Source: TMED14 sp963925545 (GTDB lineage: Bacteria > Bacteroidota > Bacteroidia > Flavobacteriales > Schleiferiaceae). Taken from it: a stretch of 64,000 bases of DNA. The notes below the pieces were generated by a model. It worked only from the letters and a program-made list of their open reading frames with translations. It had not been told where the DNA came from and made no database searches. Below are positions 33,636 to 41,981 of this stretch, piece after piece. Position 1 is the first letter of the stretch. The number at the start of each line of letters is the position of its first letter. The position numbers and the translations under genes were made by a program. Location: the NCBI GenBank assembly GCA_963925545.1, contig CAWUSA010000002.1:6247-70246 (forward strand), written 5' to 3'.

Positions 33636-35723
33636 TTAATTACCTCCGTCAGTGCCTTGATCTTGATCTCCTGCTTTCCTTGCCGTTTGTTCCTTGCTCT
33701 TGGTAGCTTTTTTCGCCTTTGATTGCTTGGCAGGCTTTGCCACAGCATTGCTCTTTTCCACAATGTCCATGCGGCTTGTCCAAGGCCGTTTGCCAAAGAT
33801 GTCTTCCATGCTCTCCTTGAAAATCACTTCTTTCTCAAGCAACTCATTGGCTAGAATAGTCAGTTTATCCTTGTTGGCAGCAAGTAAGTCCTTTGCCCTG
33901 GTGTACTGGGTTTCAATGATGGATGAAATCTCTTCATCGATGATTTGTGCAGTCTTCTCGCTGTATGGCTTGTTGAATTGGTATTCATTTTGATCGGACG
34001 AATCGTAGTAAGTGATGTTGCCCAATTTCTCATTCAGTCCATAAACGGTTACCATGGCTCTGGCTTGCTTGGTCACCTTTTCAAGGTCGCTCAAAGCACC
34101 CGTTGTGACTTGGCCTAAAATCAGATCTTCAGCAGCTCGGCCACCCAAGGCAGCACACATTTCATCTAGTATTTGATTACTGCTACTTAATTGACGTTCC
34201 TCTGGAAGGTACCAGGCAGCGCCCAATGACTTGCCACGCGGTACGATGGTCACTTTTACCAGTGGGGCAGCAAATTCAAGCAACCAACTAATGGCAGCAT
34301 GGCCTGCTTCATGGAAGGCGATGGTTTTTTTCTCATCAGGGGTGATGATCTTACTTTTCTTTTCCAAGCCACCCACAATACGGTCCACGGCATCAAGGAA
34401 GTCCTGCTTGCCAATGGATTTTTTATTCTTCCGTGCTGCAACCAATGCAGCTTCGTTGCAAACGTTCGCGATATCAGCACCTGAAAAGCCAGGTGTTTGT
34501 CTGGCAAGAAAACTAACATCAAGGTTCCGGGACAGTTTCAATGGCTTGAGGTGTACTTGGAAAATAGCTTTGCGCTCTCCCAATTCGGGTAAGTCCACAT
34601 AGATGACGCGATCAAATCGACCGGCACGCATCAGTGCACGATCCAAGACATCTGCACGGTTGGTAGCACCCATCACAATGACATGTTCATTGGTTTCAAA
34701 CCCATCCATCTCAGTTAGCAATTGATTCAAGGTGTTTTCCCTTTCATCATTGCCGCCTGTCATTTGATTGCGACCTCGCGCTCGACCAATGGCATCAATT
34801 TCATCAATAAAGATGATTGATGGCGATTTTTCCTTGGCTTGCTTGAAAAGGTCACGAACGCGACTTGCCCCAACGCCGACAAACATCTCAACAAAGTCAG
34901 AACCACTCAAAGAAAAGAAAGGCACCTTGGCTTCACCAGCCACGGCCTTTGCAAGCAACGTTTTACCTGTTCCAGGAGGGCCGCTAAGTAAAACCCCTTT
35001 GGGTATTTTCCCGCCCAATTTGGTGTATTTCTTGGGGTGTTTCAAGAAGTCAACGACTTCCAATACCTCTTCTTTGGCGCCTTCAAGACCTGCCACATTT
35101 TTGAAGGTGGTCTTGACTTCTGCATCGGCATCAAACATTTTTGCTTTTGACTTGCCAATGTTGAAAATTTGGCTACTGCCACCGCCTGCACCACCGCCCA
35201 TGCGTCGCATCATGAATAACCAGAAAAACAGCAAGAGCATGATGGGAGCTAACCAGCCAATGATGTCTCCAAAATAATTGGGTTCATCCTTGAATTCTAC
35301 TAGCAGGGGTTGATTTTGTTCCAAAAAGGATGGATTCTGCTGATAGAATCGATCCAAGTTGCGATCCAAGGACTCAGATGGCATTTCAAAGCTCAAATGT
35401 GGACCAGGATTTATATCATCCCCCGTCGCAGACTCTGCGAGCTCTTCATAGTCAGCATGGCTGATTAGGATGTCTTCTTTGATGAAGATTTGAACCTCCT
35501 TGTCATTGACAACCCTAACCCGCTCAATATGGCCTTGCGCTAAACGCTCTGCCAAATCATTGAAATCGGAAGGGAGTACCTGATTGCTGAAGCTGCCTTG
35601 CATCATTTGCAAACCTAAAAGGCCAATAAATACCGCGATGTATATCCAGCTCATGGAAAACTTAGGGATCATGCCTTTGCCTTTAGCGGTCTTGCGCTTG
35701 TCTTGCTGTGGTTCTTGATTCAT
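33636..35723 (-). CDS. ftsH: ATP-dependent zinc metalloprotease FtsH
   Basis: Membrane AAA+ protease that degrades misassembled membrane proteins and short-lived regulators. The 695 residues have two membrane helices (about 25-42 and 155-172) flanking a periplasmic domain, then Walker A GPPGTGKT (248-255), Walker B IIFIDEIDA and the zinc motif HEAGH at 471-475. A lysine-rich tail ends the protein. It overlaps rsfS by an ATGA. FtsH often controls LPS synthesis, and the neighbours here are phospholipid genes. Confidence 0.98.
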   Translation of the reverse strand: MNQEPQQDKRKTAKGKGMIPKFSMSWIYIAVFIGLLGLQMMQGSFSNQVLPSDFNDLAERLAQGHIERVRVVNDKEVQIFIKEDILISHADYEELAESATGDDINPGPHLSFEMPSESLDRNLDRFYQQNPSFLEQNQPLLVEFKDEPNYFGDIIGWLAPIMLLLFFWLFMMRRMGGGAGGGSSQIFNIGKSKAKMFDADAEVKTTFKNVAGLEGAKEEVLEVVDFLKHPKKYTKLGGKIPKGVLLSGPPGTGKTLLAKAVAGEAKVPFFSLSGSDFVEMFVGVGASRVRDLFKQAKEKSPSIIFIDEIDAIGRARGRNQMTGGNDERENTLNQLLTEMDGFETNEHVIVMGATNRADVLDRALMRAGRFDRVIYVDLPELGERKAIFQVHLKPLKLSRNLDVSFLARQTPGFSGADIANVCNEAALVAARKNKKSIGKQDFLDAVDRIVGGLEKKSKIITPDEKKTIAFHEAGHAAISWLLEFAAPLVKVTIVPRGKSLGAAWYLPEERQLSSSNQILDEMCAALGGRAAEDLILGQVTTGALSDLEKVTKQARAMVTVYGLNEKLGNITYYDSSDQNEYQFNKPYSEKTAQIIDEEISSIIETQYTRAKDLLAANKDKLTILANELLEKEVIFKESMEDIFGKRPWTSRMDIVEKSNAVAKPAKQSKAKKATKSKEQTARKAGDQDQGTDGGN

Positions 35724-36076
35724 GATGGCATGCTTGTGATTGCTGCATCATTCCAGAGCCCTTCCAAGTCATAGAATTCGCGACTTTCTCGTTGAAAGAG
35801 ATGAACGACAACTTGGACATAGTCCAATAAAATCCAGCTGGCTGTGTCATGGCCTTCACGATGCCATGGGCGGTCGTTGAGGTTTTCTCGGATTTCCTTC
35901 ATGGCAGAATCTGACATGGCAGAAACCTGTGTGGTACTCTGAGCCTCTGCAATCACAAAGAAATCGGTGACGGCATTGTCCAGTTGCCTCAGGTCTAAAA
36001 CCTTGATGTTTTCGCCTTTGACATTGGCGATGCCTTCAATGGCATGGTGGACGAGATCGGGGAAAGTGCTTTTCAT
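35720..36076 (-). CDS. rsfS: Ribosomal silencing factor RsfS
   Basis: Binds ribosomal protein L14 and blocks subunit joining when nutrients are short. The 118 residues contain GENIKVLDLRQLDNAVTDFFVIAEAQST and WILLDYVQVVVHLFQRESREFYDLEGLW, the two family signatures. It starts at ATG 36076, is translationally coupled to ftsH and is divergent from birA across 76 bases. Confidence 0.95.
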   Translation of the reverse strand: MKSTFPDLVHHAIEGIANVKGENIKVLDLRQLDNAVTDFFVIAEAQSTTQVSAMSDSAMKEIRENLNDRPWHREGHDTASWILLDYVQVVVHLFQRESREFYDLEGLWNDAAITSMPS

Positions 36077-36152
36077 ATGTTGGTTGGCCTATTGGTGTCA
36101 TCTTTGACGCAAGAAAGATGCCAATGGATGCAATCCGCGTCCTTTGTCATGA

Positions 36153-36905
36153 ATGCCTTCTTACGTGATGACGCAAAAGCCCGCCAAAGATACCATCAAA
36201 CGCCTAATATTCAGCGAAATATCCTCTACTTCCTTGTGGGCGTCTGACAATCTGTCTCAATGCCCTGTAGACCAGTGGACTGCCATTACTGCAGACAGTC
36301 AGGTAACAGGTCAAGGGCAGCAAGGTTCACAATGGGACGCTGTCAAGGGTCAATCTTTGTTGTTGACCCTGGTCAGTCCCGTCATTGCATGGCGAGCAGT
36401 TAGCCTGTTTCCGCGGCAAATGCAAGCCGCATTAGCCATTTTACAGTACATGCAAACGCAGGACGTTCCCTGCGAATTGAAGTGGCCTAACGACGTGATG
36501 CGGCATGGGTTGAAAATGGGTGGCATGTTAAGTCAGGCTAAATGGAGAGGTTATGTATGCACGCGATGGATTTTCAGTGTGGGGATCAATGTGAGCCAAG
36601 CCCCGAAAGCATGGGCCTGCATGGGAGAGGCTTACGAGGTTGACAAGGTGACAGAAGCGTTGATTCCCTTGTTGGTGAAGGCGCTGACACAGCCCTTGCC
36701 TCAGCATGAATGGGCGACCTACCAAGGGCATTTGATGGGTTGGGGGCAATGGCTTCAGTGGCGAGATATTGAAAAAGATGTTCTTGTCATTGCCAAGCCC
36801 GTGCAGCTAGATGCCATGGGCCGTTTACAGGTGAAAACCAAGGATGGACAATGCCAGTGGCTTCAGCAGAAGCAGTGGGAGTGGTTGGGTGAAATTCAGC
36901 CTTGA
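36153..36905 (+). CDS. birA: Biotin-[acetyl-CoA-carboxylase] ligase
   Basis: Activates biotin as biotinyl-AMP and attaches it to the acetyl-CoA carboxylase carrier protein. The 250 residues form the catalytic domain and a C-terminal SH3-like domain, without an N-terminal helix-turn-helix, so it is not a repressor. Motifs are GQGQQGSQW for the adenylate loop, KWPNDVM and MGGMLSQA. The alternative ATG at 36168 (MTQKPAKD) would shorten it by five residues. It overlaps the convergent pyrE by 10 bases. Confidence 0.94.
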   Translation: MPSYVMTQKPAKDTIKRLIFSEISSTSLWASDNLSQCPVDQWTAITADSQVTGQGQQGSQWDAVKGQSLLLTLVSPVIAWRAVSLFPRQMQAALAILQYMQTQDVPCELKWPNDVMRHGLKMGGMLSQAKWRGYVCTRWIFSVGINVSQAPKAWACMGEAYEVDKVTEALIPLLVKALTQPLPQHEWATYQGHLMGWGQWLQWRDIEKDVLVIAKPVQLDAMGRLQVKTKDGQCQWLQQKQWEWLGEIQP

Positions 36906-37546
36906 CGATCGCTCCAGGCCTGAGGGTCATGTCGCCAGGCAGCTAGGGCATCCAGGTCCTCAGCATCGATAGCTGAACCCTCAACGGCAGATTCAAGCAG
37001 GTGATCATAGTCACAAAGGCAATGAAGACTGACATTGGCAGCTTTCATGGCCTGTGCAGATTGAGCAAAACCATAAGTGAAAATTGAAGCCATGCCCATC
37101 ACTTCAGCATCAGCTTCAACCAATGCGTCAACTGCCAACAAAGAACTCATGCCTGTAGACACCAGGTCTTCAATCACGACAACCTTAGCGCCTTGCTCCA
37201 TGTGACCTTCAATGAGGTTTTGCCGGCCATGACCTTTTGCCTTGCTTCGAATGTAGATCATTGGCAAATCCAGCGCTTGTGCCACAAGGGCTGCAAGGGC
37301 AATGCCACCAGTTGCGACACCAGCAATGACTTCTACCCCATCGAATGCTTCCTTGATCAATGTGGTCATGTGATCGCGCAACATGTCCCTGGACTCCACA
37401 TGGGAAAGAATGACCCGGTTGTCACAATAGATAGGCGACTGCATCCCTGAAGCCCATGTGAATGGGGCCTTGGGTTGAAGGCGAATCGCCTTAATTTGCA
37501 GCAGCATTTGAGCCATTGCTTTGGCCCGACTTGAATTGATCACCAT
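36896..37546 (-). CDS. pyrE: Orotate phosphoribosyltransferase
   Basis: Adds ribose phosphate from PRPP to orotate in pyrimidine synthesis. The start at 37546 (MVINSSRAKAMAQMLLQIKAI) matches the Bacteroidota N-terminus and gives 216 residues. KAPFTWASGMQSPIYCDNR binds orotate and VVVIEDLVSTGMSSL is the PRPP loop. A TAnnTTTG element ends 4 bases before the ATG. That ATG and the ATG of the divergent NUDIX gene share two bases. Confidence 0.96.
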   Translation of the reverse strand: MVINSSRAKAMAQMLLQIKAIRLQPKAPFTWASGMQSPIYCDNRVILSHVESRDMLRDHMTTLIKEAFDGVEVIAGVATGGIALAALVAQALDLPMIYIRSKAKGHGRQNLIEGHMEQGAKVVVIEDLVSTGMSSLLAVDALVEADAEVMGMASIFTYGFAQSAQAMKAANVSLHCLCDYDHLLESAVEGSAIDAEDLDALAAWRHDPQAWSDRQG

Positions 37547-37988
37547 GACGCAAAAGTACAACGACATCGAACTCACTGCCGCAGGTGGATGGGTAGAAAA
37601 TGCTGAGGGCCAAGTGCTCTGGATTCACCGGTTGGGGCAATGGGATCTACCCAAAGGCAAATGGGAGCCCAACGAAAGCATTGAAGAATGCGCCATGCGA
37701 GAAGTCGAGGAGGAGTGTGGTGTCACCGGATTGACTTTAGGCAAAAAACTGATTGAGACCACCCATTTTTATGTCTTGAAAGGGCAGCATGTCAAGAAGA
37801 TCACCCATTGGTACCGCATGTCAGTCAAAGGTGTGCCAGCATTGACACCACAAAGTGAGGAAGGCATTGATAGGGTTGACTGGCTTGATCAGGCCCAATG
37901 GCAGGCTTGTTTAACCGAGACCTATGACAGCATCAAAAGCGTGGCAAATCAGGCGATGCGAACTGAATCAGGCACAAAGACCGTGTAG
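37545..37988 (+). CDS. NUDIX hydrolase, short form
   Basis: 147 residues starting MTQKYNDIELTAAGGWV. The NUDIX box (GKWEPNESIEECAMREVEEECG, with the REVEEECG acids that bind metal) is complete. Bacteroidota NUDIX proteins encoded next to pyrE usually carry ~60 extra N-terminal residues before the AAGG strand; here they are absent and the ATG sits directly at the fold. The substrate cannot be told. Its 3' end overlaps the convergent coaD gene by 40 bases. Confidence 0.9.
   Translation: MTQKYNDIELTAAGGWVENAEGQVLWIHRLGQWDLPKGKWEPNESIEECAMREVEEECGVTGLTLGKKLIETTHFYVLKGQHVKKITHWYRMSVKGVPALTPQSEEGIDRVDWLDQAQWQACLTETYDSIKSVANQAMRTESGTKTV
37551..37558 (-). promoter_or_regulatory. -7 element of pyrE inside NUDIX codons
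   Basis: Minus-strand TACTTTTG, then CGTC and the pyrE ATG. The element overlaps codons 3-5 of the NUDIX gene. The 4-base spacing predicts a leaderless pyrE mRNA. No TTG is present at the -33 distance. Confidence 0.55.
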
Positions 37989-38410
37989 TCGCCGCCATGG
38001 CGAATCACTTCCCTGACAATGCTGGAAGAGATGTAGGAGTAGCGAGCGCTGGTCAATAAAAAGACGGTTTCAAGGTCAGATTCCATCTGGCGATTTGCCT
38101 GAGCAATAGATTTTTCAAATTCAAAATCGGAAGGATTTCTTAACCCTCTTAGCAGGAATTGGATGTTGTTTTCCTTAGCAAATGCAGCTGTCAATCCCTG
38201 GTAAGTCACCACGCGAACCTTGGGTTCATGCGCAAAGACTCCCTCAATCCACGCCACCCGTTGATGCAAATCAAAGAGGTAGGTTTTGTCATTGTTCTCA
38301 CCAATTGCAATGAGGATTTCATCGAACAAGGGCAATGCCCGTTCAATGATGTCTCGATGTCCAAGGGTGATTGGATCAAAGGATCCTGGAAAAAGTGCAA
38401 TTTTAGCCAT
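37949..38410 (-). CDS. coaD: Phosphopantetheine adenylyltransferase
   Basis: Penultimate step of coenzyme A synthesis, forming dephospho-CoA. The 153 residues have LFPGSFDPITLGHRDIIERA with the T/HxGH-type loop and the C-terminal SARYSYISSSIVREV segment. Length and motifs are normal. It overlaps ddl by 8 bases, so ddl-coaD form one transcript, and it overlaps the convergent NUDIX gene. Confidence 0.97.
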   Translation of the reverse strand: MAKIALFPGSFDPITLGHRDIIERALPLFDEILIAIGENNDKTYLFDLHQRVAWIEGVFAHEPKVRVVTYQGLTAAFAKENNIQFLLRGLRNPSDFEFEKSIAQANRQMESDLETVFLLTSARYSYISSSIVREVIRHGGDYTVFVPDSVRIA

Positions 38411-39395
38411 CCGTCAATGCTTGTTGAATCAGCAATGTAAGGAATTCATGCATGGCCATGTCGCTGGCATTGATTTGCTTGGGGACGATGCTTTCTGGGC
38501 TCATACCTGGGACGCTGTTAATTTCTATCAGCGTAGCCTTTCCCGACGCAGGTAAAATGTAGTCGAACCGACACAAGCCTTTGAGCTGCATGTCATTGTA
38601 CAAGGATCGAGTCATGGCTATGATGTCATCACTTGCTTGCTTGGCAATGCGAGCTGGTGTGATCTCTTGTGCGGCCCCTTCGTATTTCGCACGGTAGTCA
38701 AAAAAGTCTGACTCGGGTATAATTTCGGTGAGGCCAAGCAAGCGCAACTCTCCATCAAGGCGGGCAATGCCACAGCCCAACTCAACACCTGACACCCCTT
38801 GTTCAATGAGTAGGTCATCATCTTCTTTTCCCGCGACTTCAAGCGCTTGCGACAAATCTGACCAATCAGTCAGCCGGGTGATGCCATAACTGGATCCAGA
38901 ACGGGCAGGTTTCACGAACACGGGAAGTTGCAGATTTTGTAGGCGAGGCATCAAGCTTGCTGCGTCGTCATGGGAGCTGACCAAGAGGCATGGAGCAATG
39001 TGCGCGCCATGCTGCTTTGCCACCTCATTGTTCTTTGCCTTGTGGAAGGTGAGTTGGGATTGCGGTCCGCGACAGCTGCTGTGCGGAATCTGCAATTGAT
39101 CCAAGTGCTGAGACAACCAGCCGTCTTCACCAGGGCTTCCATGAACCATGTTGAGGACAACATCGGGCTTTTTTCCATCGATCAACATGCCTTCCCAGTC
39201 CACGGTCAATGCCATCCCATCCGATGAGGTTGCCGTCCAATGATCATGCGATCCGTCGGCTGATGGAATCAGGTCCAGGGCAATGCAGTCAAAGGTTGTA
39301 TTGGATAAGGCATCGAGAATGAATTGTCCACTGGCCAATGAAATTCCTCGTTCACTAGAGTAGCCACCCATGGCCACAACAACTCGATTGCGCAT
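38403..39395 (-). CDS. ddl: D-alanine--D-alanine ligase
   Basis: Joins two D-alanines for peptidoglycan precursors. The 330 residues are an ATP-grasp enzyme: VAMGGYSSERGISLASGQ at the N-terminus, VFVKPARSGSSYGITRL for ATP binding and LIEINSVPGMSPESIVPKQ at the metal site. A TAnnTTTG element ends 4 bases before the ATG. It is divergent from the PASTA protein gene, whose start is 40 bases away. Confidence 0.96.
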   Translation of the reverse strand: MRNRVVVAMGGYSSERGISLASGQFILDALSNTTFDCIALDLIPSADGSHDHWTATSSDGMALTVDWEGMLIDGKKPDVVLNMVHGSPGEDGWLSQHLDQLQIPHSSCRGPQSQLTFHKAKNNEVAKQHGAHIAPCLLVSSHDDAASLMPRLQNLQLPVFVKPARSGSSYGITRLTDWSDLSQALEVAGKEDDDLLIEQGVSGVELGCGIARLDGELRLLGLTEIIPESDFFDYRAKYEGAAQEITPARIAKQASDDIIAMTRSLYNDMQLKGLCRFDYILPASGKATLIEINSVPGMSPESIVPKQINASDMAMHEFLTLLIQQALTDG

Positions 39396-39399
39396 GACT

Positions 39400-39407
39400 C
39401 AAAGATA
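39400..39407 (-). promoter_or_regulatory. -7 element immediately before ddl
   Basis: Minus-strand TATCTTTG, AGTC, then the ddl ATG. Exact TAnnTTTG match with a 4-base gap; leaderless transcript likely. Confidence 0.6.
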
Positions 39408-39422
39408 CGCCGCCACAAGTGC

Positions 39423-39430
39423 TATTTTTG
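39423..39430 (+). promoter_or_regulatory. -7 element immediately before the PASTA protein gene
   Basis: TATTTTTG, TCGG, then the GTG start at 39435. It faces away from the ddl element with 15 bases between the two; the initiation sites would lie about 40 bases apart. Confidence 0.6.
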
Positions 39431-39434
39431 TCGG

Positions 39435-40205
39435 GTGAATAAATTAATTGCCTTGCTGAAAAGCCGACGATTCTGGTGGAACCTGGTTGCCGTTGTGTTT
39501 TTGTACGTCTTGTTGATTCTTGGAGGACAGCAAGCCTTGAAGGTGATCACTAACCATGGCGATGTGAGGGAGGTTCCCTCGGTCAAGGGATTGACCTTTG
39601 AAGCCGCTCAAGCGCAACTCGCCAACATCGATTTGGAAGCTGCCATCCTGGATTCATCGATTCATTTTGCCCGTTTGGCAAAGGGTCAGGTCTTGAAACA
39701 ATACCCTGATGCAAACATGACAGTGAAATTGGGGCGGGTTGTCATGCTAACGATCAATAAACACCGGGCAGAAAAAGTCTTCATGCCTAAGGTGATTGAA
39801 CGCACCCTCCGACGAGCCAGCATGGACATCCAGTCCAAGGGCCTTGTGATAGGTGATATCCGCCTTGTTCCTGACATGGCAAGCGGTGTTGTTCTGGGAG
39901 CTGAACACAAAGGCAAACCCATTGCGGCAGGCGACCCCATACGCAAAGGTTCAACCATCAACTTGGTTGTGGGTCAACGCCAAGGCGCTGCCACGTTGGC
40001 GGTGCCAAACCTCATGCGATTGAGCCAAGGCGAAGCCATGGCATTGATTCGTTTGAGTGGCTTATCCATTGGCAATGTCAGCATTGACAGCAGCATGGGA
40101 AGCCCTCGGGTGATTCGTCAGGAGCCCCAAGCATCAGGCGGAATGCTTGTGCTCACAGAAGGCGACCAGGTTCACCTCTGGTTGGAAGGACCCAACAACG
40201 ACTGA
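39435..40205 (+). CDS. PASTA domain protein, membrane-anchored
   Basis: 256 residues beginning at GTG, 4 bases after a promoter element. One membrane helix (about 17-37, LVAVVFLYVLLILGGQQAL) is followed by PASTA repeats: REVPSVKGLTFEAAQAQLANIDLEA, a middle repeat (EKVFMPKVIERTLRRASMDIQSKGL) and a third (LAVPNLMRLSQGEAMALIRLSGL). There is no kinase or transpeptidase domain. PASTA domains bind muropeptides or beta-lactams, so a cell-wall sensing or scaffolding role next to ddl is reasonable. Confidence 0.9.
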   Translation: MNKLIALLKSRRFWWNLVAVVFLYVLLILGGQQALKVITNHGDVREVPSVKGLTFEAAQAQLANIDLEAAILDSSIHFARLAKGQVLKQYPDANMTVKLGRVVMLTINKHRAEKVFMPKVIERTLRRASMDIQSKGLVIGDIRLVPDMASGVVLGAEHKGKPIAAGDPIRKGSTINLVVGQRQGAATLAVPNLMRLSQGEAMALIRLSGLSIGNVSIDSSMGSPRVIRQEPQASGGMLVLTEGDQVHLWLEGPNND

Positions 40206-40208
40206 TTC

Positions 40209-41981
40209 ATGCAAGCCATCCAATCCCTCATTGTGACCACCTTGATGGTCTCACCCATTGCCCTGTCAGCACAGATAGAGGTTCTGACGATGCCAACTCA
40301 ATCAACGGCAATAACCACATCGTTCAAGACCACGTCAGAAGACACCTTGCAGCTGCCCTTTGTGGATGGTTTTGCGCATGGCTTGCGTCCAGAGTGGACC
40401 AACCATGGCGTGATGGTTAACAGCCATTGGGCCTTGGATGCCTTGAGCACAGATCAAGCAGTGTTTGATGGCATTGCTGCAGATGGGCAAGCCTACCTAG
40501 TGGGCACCCTGCCAACAGACAGCTTGACGGATGTTTTGCTTTCACCGTATTTTGACCTTAGTGGCTTGAGCAATGTCGTGTTGAGCTTTCACCTTCAGCA
40601 AGGCGGCAAAGGCGACCCCACAGAGGTCAGTGACACCTTGATCGTTGATTTCTTGAACCCGAGCGACAGCACGTGGCATCGGGCATGGGATGTGCCCGGA
40701 TCAGCTGCAGCGGATCAATGGCTGTCTGCTGCCATGGTTTTACCTGTTGCAGTTGTAGGCAAACAGGCCGTTCGTTTTCGCTTGGCTCGCAAGGGCGCTC
40801 CCGGTGGGGCCTTTGATCATTTCCTGATCGATTACTTGGAGTTTGCTGCAGGCAGGAACCTCGCTGACACATTGATTGAGGACCCTTCATGGATAGAAAT
40901 CCCTCCGTCGATTACGCAGGTGTTTCATGAGCTGCCATGGTTTCACTACCAATCTGCTGTCGTTGAAGCAGACAGCTTGGCAATGGCCTACCGGCGAAAT
41001 GGCCCTGTACCTGTGGGTGGTTGGCAGTTAAACCTTGGAAAATACCAATGGGTGGACGGCAATGGCAGTGTTTTAGCTAGTCGGTTGAGTGTTCCCGTGG
41101 TAACCAATCTTCAGCATGACATTCGGACCCCCTACTTGATGCCAATTGCACAGCCCAATGTCAGCCCGACAGGTCCATTTTCCTGGGATATGACCATTTG
41201 GTTTGATGGAGAGAATGTGGGTGAACGTGCAAATGACTCCATGAGGGTTCATCAACTGTTTGGCGACCGTTACGCCTTGGATGATGGCCATGCAGAAAGA
41301 ACCTATGGTGTGATTCAGGGGCAGTCTCCCCGGATGGCACAGCGGTTCAATTTCCTTCAATCTGACACCTTGAAAGGGGTAGACTTAGCCTTTGTACCTG
41401 CGGGTTATGATTGGACAGGCATGACCTTCCAATTGGCCATTTGGGGCATTGACACATTGAACCTTCCTGGTCAGTTGCTGTACCTGAGCGACTCATTGTA
41501 CCAACCAGCAATTGCCTACCCTGGTCAGACCTTTGCACATTATGTGCTTGACACGGCAGGCCTTGTTGTTCCTTCAGTCTGCTACATCGGCTGGATTCAA
41601 TCAACAGGGCCCGCCTTGACGATGGGCTTGGATATGGATCATTTGACCACCAAAGCCTATGGCGATGTCAATGGCTGGTTCACCTCTTTGCTTCCAGGCA
41701 CCTTGCAAATCAGGCCATTTTTCCGAGGGATTCCACAGGACTTGAGTGCTGGAGTCAGCAAGCCTTCACCAATGGCTATTTACCCCATCCCAAGTACAGG
41801 ACGCTTGCATGTTGAGGGCTATGATGGGCCGTGGGTCTGCATGGATTTACAAGGCCGCATCCAATGTCAAGGCAAACAAATTGAACAAGGCCTATTGCAC
41901 CTTGAGGCGCTCCCTCCTGGCCATTATATTTTAGTATTCCGCAATGGAATCCGTCAACAAATCGTGACAATCAAACCATGA
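40209..41981 (+). CDS. Secreted protein with type IX (type A) C-terminal sorting domain
   Basis: 590 residues with a signal peptide (MQAIQSLIVTTLMVSPIALSAQ). The long middle region includes a jellyroll-like part (LLSPYFDLSGLSNVVLSFHLQQGGKGD) that recalls MAM/laminin-like folds. The final ~75 residues (MAIYPIPSTGRLHVEG to FRNGIRQQIVTIKP) form a type A sorting domain for T9SS export and surface attachment. It overlaps rluD by an ATGA and follows the PASTA gene by 3 bases, which suggests cell-surface expression from this operon. No enzyme motif is seen. Confidence 0.85.
   Translation: MQAIQSLIVTTLMVSPIALSAQIEVLTMPTQSTAITTSFKTTSEDTLQLPFVDGFAHGLRPEWTNHGVMVNSHWALDALSTDQAVFDGIAADGQAYLVGTLPTDSLTDVLLSPYFDLSGLSNVVLSFHLQQGGKGDPTEVSDTLIVDFLNPSDSTWHRAWDVPGSAAADQWLSAAMVLPVAVVGKQAVRFRLARKGAPGGAFDHFLIDYLEFAAGRNLADTLIEDPSWIEIPPSITQVFHELPWFHYQSAVVEADSLAMAYRRNGPVPVGGWQLNLGKYQWVDGNGSVLASRLSVPVVTNLQHDIRTPYLMPIAQPNVSPTGPFSWDMTIWFDGENVGERANDSMRVHQLFGDRYALDDGHAERTYGVIQGQSPRMAQRFNFLQSDTLKGVDLAFVPAGYDWTGMTFQLAIWGIDTLNLPGQLLYLSDSLYQPAIAYPGQTFAHYVLDTAGLVVPSVCYIGWIQSTGPALTMGLDMDHLTTKAYGDVNGWFTSLLPGTLQIRPFFRGIPQDLSAGVSKPSPMAIYPIPSTGRLHVEGYDGPWVCMDLQGRIQCQGKQIEQGLLHLEALPPGHYILVFRNGIRQQIVTIKP

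Noticed and set aside
34768..35277. 169-residue open frame antisense to ftsH
   Set aside because: Mirrors the codons of ftsH; Ser/Pro/Lys-rich, no domain and no start signals.
36290..36340. Arginines missing in the BirA adenylate loop (GQGQQG)
   Set aside because: Glutamines at these positions are usual in Bacteroidota ligases, so it is not evidence of inactivity.
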